Positions 1 through 5,246 of a DNA stretch of 5,350 nucleotides are shown piece by piece (position 1 is the first letter of the stretch; each line of letters begins with the position of its first letter). Both the position numbers and the translations under genes were made by a program. The stretch comes from an uncultured Planctomycetaceae bacterium (GTDB lineage Bacteria > Planctomycetota > Planctomycetia > Planctomycetales > Planctomycetaceae). The stretch is from positions 1 to 5,350 of the forward strand of contig CAIUHT010000893.1 in the NCBI GenBank assembly GCA_903898975.1, given 5' to 3'. The notes under the pieces are model-generated. The model was not told the DNA's origin, made no database searches, and saw nothing but the letters and a program-made list of their open reading frames with translations.

Positions 1-888
1 CACCAGCGGCGACAGTCCCAGTGCTCCCAAAATCCGTTCGCACGCTGTCGACCGGTTGAGCACGTAGAAGTGAATTCCGGGGGCGCCGTGTTTGCGCAGG
101 TCGAGCGATTGCTCGGCGGCGAAGTCGACGCCGATTTCGAACTGGGCGTCTTTGTCGTCCTGCACTTCCGACAGACGGCGGGACAGGTCGGCCGGCAACT
201 CGGCACCGCACAGCGACGTGATCCGCTGGATCTGCGCGAAGTTCAGAATGGGCATCAGCCCCGGCACGATCGGGATCCGGATTCCCGCCCGCTCGCACCG
301 GTCGCGGAACCGGTAGAAGGCGTCGTTCACGTAGAAGAGTTGCGTGAAGATCGCGTCGGCCCCCGCATCCACCTTCCGCTTCAGGTTCGTGATGTCGACC
401 TCGAGCGAAGGTGCCTGCGGATGCTTCTCGGGATAGCCGGCCACACCAATGCCAAACTGCGGGAACTCGCCGCGGATCAACGCGACCAGTTCGTTGGCGT
501 AACTCAGGCCCCCTTCAACCTGCTTCCAGTCGGCCTGGCCGGCAGGAGCATCCCCCCGCAACGCCATGATGTTCCGCACCCCATGCTGCCCGGCCCACGT
601 CAGCCACTCACGCAACTCGTCCACCGTTCCCCCCAGGCAGGTGAAGTGAGCCGTCGCGGGAACGTCAAACCGCCGGGTGATCTGTTCGCACAGTTCGAGC
701 GTCCGGCCGCGGGTGCTCCCCCCGGCCCCGTACGTGCACGAGATGAAGGTCGGGCGGAACGCGGCCAGCGGAGCCACGTTGTTCCACAACGCGCCATCAC
801 CCTCGGCGGTCTTGGGAGGGAAGATCTCAAACGAAATGTCGAACTGTCCGGGACGGTACGCCGCGGAAAGGGGGTTCTGTCGCGTCAC
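1..888 (-). CDS. metF: 5,10-methylenetetrahydrofolate reductase, MetF (3' end cut by window edge)
   Basis: Cytosolic flavoenzyme that reduces 5,10-methylene-THF to 5-methyl-THF with NAD(P)H and FAD, supplying the methyl group for methionine synthesis. The 296 codons visible are nearly a full MetF (usually about 290-300 aa); the last visible residues are LGALGLSPLV and the stop lies beyond base 1. Family landmarks seen: SFEIFPPKT at residues 19-27, with Glu21 in the place of the E. coli catalytic Glu28; SCTYGAGGSTRGRT at 50-63; NIMALRGDAPAG at 106-117, with Asp113 matching the flavin-contacting Asp120 of E. coli; LKRKVDAGAD at 169-178; FRDRCERAGI near 194-203, then PIVPGLMPILNF; and HFYVLNRS near the end, the typical C-terminal HFYTLNR. 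The start is GTG at 888-886, the only usual start codon in frame before the conserved core; the frame stays open upstream without ATG, GTG or TTG for a long stretch. No Shine-Dalgarno is evident. The gene is divergent from the amino acid importer. Family assignment is secure. Confidence 0.96.
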   Translation of the reverse strand, partial: MTRQNPLSAAYRPGQFDISFEIFPPKTAEGDGALWNNVAPLAAFRPTFISCTYGAGGSTRGRTLELCEQITRRFDVPATAHFTCLGGTVDELREWLTWAGQHGVRNIMALRGDAPAGQADWKQVEGGLSYANELVALIRGEFPQFGIGVAGYPEKHPQAPSLEVDITNLKRKVDAGADAIFTQLFYVNDAFYRFRDRCERAGIRIPIVPGLMPILNFAQIQRITSLCGAELPADLSRRLSEVQDDKDAQFEIGVDFAAEQSLDLRKHGAPGIHFYVLNRSTACERILGALGLSPLV

Positions 889-937
889 AACTGAGCCAGG
901 AATCGAGAACGGGTCGGAAAGAGGATCTCTCTGGGAT

Positions 938-965
938 ATGGTAGTGGACTGGAGTAGGATCGCAA
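938..965 (-). promoter_or_regulatory. Weak sigma70-type promoter candidate for metF
   Basis: On the minus strand, TTGCGA (965-960, four of six matches to TTGACA) is followed after 16 bases by TACCAT (943-938, four of six matches to TATAAT). Transcription from it would start near 931 and leave a leader of about 43 bases before the metF GTG. It is the best pair I found by eye in the divergent region. Planctomycete promoters are poorly known and matches of this quality occur by chance, so this is only a candidate. No S-box, SAH riboswitch or MetJ-box array was recognised upstream of metF. Confidence 0.25.
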
Positions 966-995
966 AAGTGGGCCCCGGTTGCAGGGCGGCCCGCC

Positions 996-1036
996 GGTCG
1001 AATGCCGTCCCCCCCGGTGAGGGCCGGCCTTCGACC
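996..1036. repeat. Imperfect inverted repeat (hairpin) in the divergent metF/transporter region
   Basis: Arm 996-1007 (GGTCGAATGCCG) pairs with arm 1025-1036 (CGGCCTTCGACC) over 12 positions with one mismatch (T1003 against C1029). After a T-C mismatch (1008/1024), three further G-C pairs (1009-1011 with 1021-1023) can form, leaving a short C-rich loop. There is no T-run after it on either strand, so it is not a standard intrinsic terminator. It could be an operator for a dimeric regulator serving both divergent genes, or a leader structure. The rest of 889-1106 is GC-rich and shows no gene. Confidence 0.45.
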
Positions 1037-1092
1037 CGCTCCCCGGAAAACCCGCTGTGCACTCCGACGCGGGGGATCACGCCGGTTGGCAG

Positions 1093-1099
1093 AAAGGTG
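1093..1099 (+). promoter_or_regulatory. Ribosome binding site supporting the TTG start of the SBP-permease gene
   Basis: AAAGGTG sits seven bases before the TTG at 1107. An in-frame TGA at 1101-1103 excludes any earlier start, so this site and the stop together fix the unusual TTG initiation. Confidence 0.6.
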
Positions 1100-1106
1100 C
1101 TGAAAA

Positions 1107-2657
1107 TTGCGTGTTTGGCAGTGGTTGTGGGCGGGTGTGGCCTGCGGGGGGCTGATTGTGGCGGGCCTCGGCGGCCCCGCGAATCGCGCCGCCGCCAGTG
1201 AACCCCTCGCCTGGGGTGCCGACCGCGAGGGGGGAGGCCCCTATCTGTATCCCGATCCCCGCGATCCCCGGCAGACCATCGGGTTTGAGGTCGATCTCGC
1301 CCAGGCCCTCGCCCGCGAACTGGGTCGCCCCGGGCAGACCCATGTCCAGTGCGACTGGTCACAGATCCTCGAAGTGCTGTCGCGCGGGGATGTTGAGATC
1401 GCCCTCAACGGCTACGAGTTCACCCGCTCGCGGGCCGCCCGGTTCTGCAGTTCATTCCCGTATTACCTCTACCAGTTGCGGCTCTGCGTCCGCCGCAATG
1501 ACAACCGGCTGACCGACTGGGAACGACTGCGGACCCCACCCGCCGGACAGGTGTTTCGTGTCGGTGTGCTCGAGGAATCGGCGGCGGATGCACTGATCAC
1601 ACAGGAGTTCGGCGGCACCTGCCAGGTCGTGCGCTTCACCGGATCGATCGATGCTCTCGAAGCGCTCAAGCAGGGGAAAATCGACGCCACCGTGCAGGAC
1701 AACCCGGTCGTCGCCCACTACCTCGACCAGGGGGGCTGGTATCCCGAACTCGAGGTCCGGGGCGAGCCCCGATCGGAGGGGTATTACGTGATCTACACCC
1801 GGGGGAACGACCTCCCCTTGTGCAGGGAGATCAACTCGGCACTGGCCCGGCTGTTCGACTCGGGAGAACTGCAGACACTCTACGAGCGGTACGGACTGTG
1901 GAACGGGGCACAACCGCGCCTGAAACAGATCTGGAGCGAATGGGACCCGGCTCCCCGGACGGCGGAACTCCCCTCGTGGCGTGACCTGAGGCGGTGGATT
2001 CCCAAGCTGCTCCAGGCCGCGCTGGTCACCATCCAGCTCGCCTGCTGTGCCATGCCCCTGGCCATGGTCATCGGCCTGCTGGTGGCCCTGGGCCGATCGT
2101 GGTCGACCCCGCTGCTGGGGGGCGACGGCGGGGGCTGGGGGGCGTGGCTGCTGCGGACCGCGCTGGGAGCCTATGTCGAACTGGTCCGGGGAACCCCCCT
2201 TGCGTTCCAGCTGTTCGTCATCTATTTCGTGCTCCCCCGGTTGGGGGTGACCATCTCGGAGTTCTGGTCGGGAGTGGCGGCACTGGCGATCAACTATTCG
2301 GCGTACGAGTGCGAGATCTTTCGGCTCGGCCTGCAGTCGGTTCCCCGCGGACAGATGGAAGCCGCGTTGTCGCTGGGGATGTCGCGACCACTCGCGGTCC
2401 GGCGGATTCTTTTGCCGCAGGCGATTCGCACGGTGATCCCCGCGACCGCCAATGACTTCATCGCCCTCTTCAAAGATACGTCGGTCTGCTCGGTGATTGC
2501 CGTGGAAGAACTGTCGAAGCAGTACTCGATCGTGGGGAAGAGTTCGGGACTGTTCCTCGAGGCGGCCGCGATGGCGGCCGTGCTGTACCTCGCGATGAGC
2601 TACCCGCTGTCGCTGGCATCGGGTTGGCTGGAACGCACCCTCAAGCGGTCGGCCTGA
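1107..2657 (+). CDS. Fused substrate-binding/permease protein of a polar amino acid ABC importer
   Basis: A 516-aa protein joining two parts that are usually separate. Residues 1-30 form a signal peptide or membrane anchor (MRVWQ, hydrophobic 7-22, AAA-SEP cleavage-like site). Residues about 35-265 are a family 3 (GlnH/HisJ-like) binding domain: GFEVDLAQALARELG at 59-73; EFTRSRA at 104-110, where Arg109 fits the Arg that holds the ligand carboxylate; FPYY at 117-120; GKIDATVQDNPV at 190-201, where Asp198 fits the Asp that binds the alpha-amino group. A linker (about 270-295) leads to a HisM/GlnP-like permease: hydrophobic segments near 302-328, 363-378, 384-402 and 483-505; VELVRGTPLAFQLFVIYF at 358-374; and the EAA coupling loop EAALSLGMSRPLAVRRILLP at 418-437. 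The start is TTG, fixed by an in-frame stop six bases upstream and an AAAGGTG site. The downstream ATPase completes the importer. Domain order resembles cyanobacterial BgtB and Gram-positive GlnP. The two ligand-binding residues indicate an amino acid; which one cannot be told. A glycine-rich stretch (338-344) lies after the first permease helix. Confidence 0.93.
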   Translation: MRVWQWLWAGVACGGLIVAGLGGPANRAAASEPLAWGADREGGGPYLYPDPRDPRQTIGFEVDLAQALARELGRPGQTHVQCDWSQILEVLSRGDVEIALNGYEFTRSRAARFCSSFPYYLYQLRLCVRRNDNRLTDWERLRTPPAGQVFRVGVLEESAADALITQEFGGTCQVVRFTGSIDALEALKQGKIDATVQDNPVVAHYLDQGGWYPELEVRGEPRSEGYYVIYTRGNDLPLCREINSALARLFDSGELQTLYERYGLWNGAQPRLKQIWSEWDPAPRTAELPSWRDLRRWIPKLLQAALVTIQLACCAMPLAMVIGLLVALGRSWSTPLLGGDGGGWGAWLLRTALGAYVELVRGTPLAFQLFVIYFVLPRLGVTISEFWSGVAALAINYSAYECEIFRLGLQSVPRGQMEAALSLGMSRPLAVRRILLPQAIRTVIPATANDFIALFKDTSVCSVIAVEELSKQYSIVGKSSGLFLEAAAMAAVLYLAMSYPLSLASGWLERTLKRSA

Positions 2658-2676
2658 AAGTAGTCCATTGGGGTCC

Positions 2677-2701
2677 CCGGGGCGGGTTGCCGAGCCCCCG
2701 G
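2677..2701 (+). repeat. Intercistronic stem-loop between SBP-permease and ATPase genes
   Basis: CCGGGG (2677-2682) pairs with CCCCGG (2696-2701); inside it CGG (2683-2685) pairs with CCG (2690-2692) around a GTTG loop, with AGC (2693-2695) bulged. It lies in the 65-base spacer and ends seven bases before the ATPase Shine-Dalgarno. There is no T-run, so read-through is expected. It may influence mRNA stability or ATPase expression. Chance pairing is possible at this GC content. Confidence 0.35.
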
Positions 2702-2708
2702 AGAGATT

Positions 2709-2714
2709 GGGAGG
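2709..2714 (+). promoter_or_regulatory. Ribosome binding site choosing the ATPase start
   Basis: GGGAGG lies eight bases before ATG 2723. It favours that ATG over the longer open frame reaching back to 2624 and over an in-frame GTG at 2714, which overlaps the site itself. Confidence 0.75.
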
Positions 2715-2722
2715 TGGATGGC

Positions 2723-3469
2723 ATGCTGCGGATCGACGACGTGGTCAAACGGCACGGGGCGCTGGAGATTCTCAAGGGATGTTCGCTGGAACTTCCCACG
2801 GGCGGGGTGGGGGTGTTGATTGGGCCCAGTGGCTCGGGGAAGAGCACCCTGCTGCGCTGCATCAACGGGCTCGAGACGTTCCAGCAGGGAACCATCGACG
2901 TCGGGCGGGTCCGGTTGAACGCCGTCGATCCGCCGGCCACCCGCCGAGCCAGCCTGGCCCAGATTCGGCTGCGGGTGGGGATGGTCTTCCAGCAATTCAA
3001 TCTCTTTCCGCACCTGTCGTCCCTGGAAAACGTGATGGAGGCCCCGGTGCATGTGCTGGGATTGTCGCGCGACGAAGCGCGGGAGAGGGCCCGCGGGCTG
3101 CTCGACCGGGTGGGGCTGTCGCAACGGCTCGACAGTCTGCCGCACCAACTCTCGGGGGGTCAGCAGCAGCGGGTGGCGATCGCCCGGGCGCTGGCGATGC
3201 GTCCCGAGACGATTTTGTTTGACGAACCGACCAGCGCTCTCGACCCGCGAATGACCGGCGAGGTGCTCTCGGTGATGACCGATCTCGCCCGGGAAGGGCA
3301 GACCATGCTGGTGGTGACCCATGCGATGAACTTCGCCCGCAAGGTGGCCACCGTGGTGCATGTGCTGTCGCAGGGCCGGGTGGTGGAATCGGGTCCCCCC
3401 GACCAGGTCTTCGAACACCCCAGCCATGCCGCGACGCGGGAGTTATTGCATGAAGCGGCCGCCGTCTGA
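2723..3469 (+). CDS. ATP-binding protein of a polar amino acid ABC importer (GlnQ/HisP family)
   Basis: A 248-aa ATPase with every family motif intact: Walker A GPSGSGKST at 34-42; Q-loop VFQQFNLFPH at 88-97; signature LSGGQQQR at 143-150; Walker B ILFDEPT at 164-170 with catalytic Glu168; D-loop SALD at 171-174; H-switch His200 (VVTHAMNFA). The QQFNLFPH sequence and the ending GxVVESGPPDQVFEHPSH are typical of the glutamine/histidine/arginine importer ATPases. It would dimerise on the cytoplasmic face and drive the permease encoded just upstream; the EAA loop of that permease is its docking site. The frame is open back to 2624, overlapping the upstream gene, but the added 33 residues look like non-coding translation. 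ATG 2723 follows a good Shine-Dalgarno and gives the normal family length. It is very probably co-transcribed with the SBP-permease gene (65-base gap). The substrate is unknown. Confidence 0.95.
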   Translation: MLRIDDVVKRHGALEILKGCSLELPTGGVGVLIGPSGSGKSTLLRCINGLETFQQGTIDVGRVRLNAVDPPATRRASLAQIRLRVGMVFQQFNLFPHLSSLENVMEAPVHVLGLSRDEARERARGLLDRVGLSQRLDSLPHQLSGGQQQRVAIARALAMRPETILFDEPTSALDPRMTGEVLSVMTDLAREGQTMLVVTHAMNFARKVATVVHVLSQGRVVESGPPDQVFEHPSHAATRELLHEAAAV

Positions 3470-3482
3470 CCGGCACGCCTCG

Positions 3483-3510
3483 GGCCGCAACGGATTGGCC
3501 GCAACGGACT
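3483..3510. repeat. Two-copy 14-base tandem repeat between convergent genes
   Basis: GGCCGCAACGGATT (3483-3496) is followed directly by GGCCGCAACGGACT (3497-3510), one mismatch. It lies in the 51-base gap between the ATPase stop and the stop of the converging DUF1080 gene. It does not form a convincing terminator and no T-run is present. It is probably a local duplication. Confidence 0.6.
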
Positions 3511-3520
3511 GTTTGCAGCC

Positions 3521-4489
3521 CTACTTTTCGAGAATCCAGAGATTGCGGTAGAGCACCCTGTCGCCGTGATCCTGGAACTTGATCGGGCGGGGCTCGGGGC
3601 CTTCGGCCGCTCCCGCTCCCGTCTTCCCCGTCAGCTCGACGTTCTTGTGGATCTTGATGCCGTTGTGCCAGACGGTGAGTCGGGCAGGCTCGGTCTTCTT
3701 CCCCTGATCGTCAAACCGGGCGGCGCGGAAATCAATCTCGTACGACTGCCAGGTCTCGGGGGGAAACGACATGTTCAACAGCGGGGGGCGCTGTTTGTAG
3801 AGACTGCCACAGTCGTTGTTCTGGCTCACCAGACCGAACGAATCGAGAATCTGGACTTCGTATCGCCCCTGGAGGTAGACGCCCGAATTCCCCCGGGCCT
3901 GGCTGCGGGCCTCGGGCATCAACGGGGTCCGGAACTCGACATGCAGACAGAAATCGCGGTAGGCCCGCGTGGTCTCGCAGCCCACCTGCAGCAGCCCCTC
4001 GGGGGTGATCTTCGCGTTCTTCAGTTCGCTGGTGGGGCCCCCCGAGAAGAGCACGATCGCTCCCGCGGGAGGGGGTGTCCCGAGCGTCTGGCTGCTGCGG
4101 AAATACCGGCGGAGGGTTCCCACCGGGTTCCCCTGCAGATCGGTCACCCGCACCTGCCAGCCATCGACTTCATACTTGCGGACGGGGGATGCCAGCACCA
4201 GGGTGGGAGTCCCCTCGGCTCGCCCCACCGCTTCCTGGCGATCGCGCATGTTCCAGCGATTGCCGGGGAGTCCTCCCGCCAATTCGACAGCCAGGTATTC
4301 TCCCTTCCCCTGGGGGACCACCTGCAGACCGGTCCATTGGGGCCGGCCGGTGGGATCGGGGAGAGAGCCGGCGTATTCCCCATGCCAGGCCTGTGCCGGC
4401 GTCTCAGCGAGCGCCGGTTCGCACCACCGACTCCACGCCAGGGAGAGACTCGCAACCAACAGCAACAGGCGGTTTTGGTGTACGGGCAT
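3521..4489 (-). CDS. Exported DUF1080 / 3-keto-disaccharide hydrolase-like protein
   Basis: A 322-aa protein when started at ATG 4489. That start gives a standard signal peptide: MPVHQNR, hydrophobic LLLLVASLSLAW, then cleavage after ALA (residue 28). The frame is open to 4564 with TTG 4564, ATG 4561 and ATG 4555; these add up to 25 residues and would make the n-region unusually long. No start has a clear Shine-Dalgarno. After the signal comes a planctomycete-type N-terminal module (residues about 33-140; landmarks GLQVVPQGKGEYLAVELAGG and GLPGNRW). The DUF1080 domain (PF06439, jelly-roll fold) covers about 144-322: AIVLFSGG, DFCLHVEFRTP, ARGNSGVYLQGRYEVQILDS near 198-217, NDCGSLYKQ, TWQSYEIDFRAARFD, ARLTVWHNGIKIH and QDHGDRVLYRNLWI. 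The family is abundant in planctomycetes and includes 3-keto-disaccharide hydrolases; the substrate here is unknown. The usual LFDG opening reads LFSG, and the N-terminal half of the domain is short. It converges on the importer operon; no functional link is evident. Confidence 0.92.
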   Translation of the reverse strand: MPVHQNRLLLLVASLSLAWSRWCEPALAETPAQAWHGEYAGSLPDPTGRPQWTGLQVVPQGKGEYLAVELAGGLPGNRWNMRDRQEAVGRAEGTPTLVLASPVRKYEVDGWQVRVTDLQGNPVGTLRRYFRSSQTLGTPPPAGAIVLFSGGPTSELKNAKITPEGLLQVGCETTRAYRDFCLHVEFRTPLMPEARSQARGNSGVYLQGRYEVQILDSFGLVSQNNDCGSLYKQRPPLLNMSFPPETWQSYEIDFRAARFDDQGKKTEPARLTVWHNGIKIHKNVELTGKTGAGAAEGPEPRPIKFQDHGDRVLYRNLWILEK

Positions 4490-4568
4490 GGAGAGCGGGT
4501 CCAGAAACAGGGATGCTCGGGGAGGATGCCGGGGTGAGAAAGTCGCCTCCCGCATCCTCATCAACGCA

Positions 4569-4604
4569 CAACGCCAGCCACCGACGGATCGGAGACTGGC
4601 GTTG
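4569..4604 (-). repeat. Two-part hairpin upstream of the DUF1080 gene
   Basis: CAACGCCAG (4569-4577) and CTGGCGTTG (4596-4604) are perfect nine-base inverted arms. Inside them, on the same axis, CCGA (4581-4584) pairs with TCGG (4589-4592), leaving 3x3 internal loops and a four-base apical loop. On the minus strand it ends four bases before the outermost possible DUF1080 start (TTG 4564) and 79 bases before ATG 4489. It could be a 5' leader structure of that gene, an intrinsic terminator-like element for the upstream transcript (it is followed by TGCGTTGATG, not a T-run), or an operator. Confidence 0.5.
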
Positions 4605-4642
4605 ACTGTGATGGCACGTGGGGGGGGCTTGCAAGTCCGCCT

Positions 4643-4709
4643 GTCAGTTCCCTGGGGTCAGTCGCCCGGGTCAGTTCCTTGGGCCAGTTCTCTGGTCAGA
4701 CTTCTGGGG
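4643..4709. repeat. Five degenerate 12-14-base tandem repeats
   Basis: Units start at about 4643, 4657, 4670, 4683 and 4695: GTCAGTTCCCTGGG, GTCAGTCGCCCGGG, GTCAGTTCCTTGGG, GCCAGTTCTCTGG and GTCAGACTTCTGGGG. Spacing shrinks from 14 to 13 to 12 bases, with shared end bases. The consensus is roughly GTCAGTTCYCTGGG. The block is non-coding and lies between the end of the DUF309 gene and the start of the DUF1080 gene, both on the minus strand. It is too short and irregular for CRISPR, and there are no spacers. It could be a cluster of protein binding sites or a decayed microsatellite-like repeat. Confidence 0.6.
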
Positions 4710-4718
4710 CGAGAGTGG

Positions 4719-4734
4719 CCTTCCTGCAGGAAGG
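4719..4734 (-). terminator. Perfect 16-base palindrome downstream of DUF309; terminator or protein site
   Basis: CCTTCCTGCAGGAAGG is an exact palindrome 15 bases past the DUF309 stop. As RNA it forms a six-pair stem with a TGCA loop. The position suits the end of the nuo-DUF309 transcript, but no T-run follows on the minus strand. It may equally be a binding site for a dimeric protein. Confidence 0.3.
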
Positions 4735-4749
4735 TTCCGTCGCCGCGGC

Positions 4750-5246
4750 TCAGTAGGCGAGGGGGAGTGGATTGGGCTGCAGGATGAACGGGAAGACGCG
4801 CACCGGCTTGCCGGCGGTGTAGGTGTTCTTGTAGGTGAGTTGGGCCGCCCGGTCGGCCGCGTACTGCAGCTTGGTGAACTCCAGGCCGCACAGGAACTCA
4901 CCACTCACTTCGGCCGCCACGTCGGCGAAGACTTCCCCGGCCGAGGCGGCATGCCGGCGAACCCCGTGCAGGCTGTTCTCCCGGACCTTGACCCCGGCCG
5001 CGGCGAGCTTGATCAGCCCCTTCAAATAACGGCCGCAGGTGGTGTCGTTGCCGGTCGAACGCAGCAACCGTTCCCACTCTTCGTGGGCTTCCCAGTAATA
5101 ACCCAGGTTGAAGAGGTCGATCGCCCAGAGGTAGGAACGATTCTCGGCCCAGGTTTCGGAATCGAGCGCCAGCGGGGCCGGGTTCTTGCGGTTGTGACTG
5201 TGTCCCCTCGGATCACGGAAAGGATGGGGAAGCCGGTTAAGTTCAT
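4750..5246 (-). CDS. DUF309 domain protein, reading frame interrupted by an apparent -1 frameshift
   Basis: The main frame reads continuously from about 5226 to the TGA at 4752-4750 and shows a DUF309 helical domain: LWAIDLFNLGYYWEAHEEWE, then KGLIKLAAAGVKVRE and GVRRHAASAGEVF. No biochemical role is known for the family; the HE of YYWEAHEEWE and the following W are its signature. The frame has no ATG, GTG or TTG between its upstream stop (5268-5266) and TTG 5067, and that TTG lies inside the domain. In the neighbouring frame, ATG 5246-5244 overlaps the preceding stop as TGATG and reads MNLTGFP. Moving back one base at the CCCC run (5229-5226 on the minus strand) continues as HPFRDPRGHSHN, the opening I recall from planctomycete DUF309 proteins. 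The corrected product would be 165 aa (Trp33 to about 150 as the domain). The cause may be a one-base deletion, a sequencing error or ribosomal frameshifting. The domain is otherwise intact, so I keep it as a gene and not a pseudogene. Confidence 0.8.

Noticed and set aside
70..894. Long plus-strand open frame (274 codons) opposite metF
   Set aside because: Antisense shadow of a certain gene in high-GC DNA; the translation is rich in Arg, Gly, Pro and shows no domain.
677..1201. Plus-strand open frame spanning the metF start and the intergenic region
   Set aside because: It overlaps metF antisense and the true SBP-permease start, has low-complexity Arg/Pro/Gly content and shows no recognisable motif.
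2624..2722. N-terminal extension of the ATPase back to 2624
   Set aside because: It overlaps the upstream gene and codes for non-homologous sequence; ATG 2723 has a well-placed GGGAGG.
2600..3427. Long minus-strand open frame (275 codons) opposite the ATPase
   Set aside because: The plus strand carries every ABC ATPase motif; this frame is its His/Pro/Arg-rich mirror.
3566..4537. Plus-strand open frame of 323 codons opposite the DUF1080 gene
   Set aside because: Antisense shadow; the minus strand matches DUF1080 over its whole domain.
4643..4709. CRISPR-like array
   Set aside because: Units of 12-14 bases are directly adjacent with no spacers and vary in sequence; no cas gene is nearby.
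5022..5246. 74-codon minus-strand frame from ATG 5246 as a separate small gene
   Set aside because: Only its first seven codons look meaningful; beyond the CCCC run the neighbouring frame is clearly the conserved one, so it is treated as the start of the DUF309 gene.
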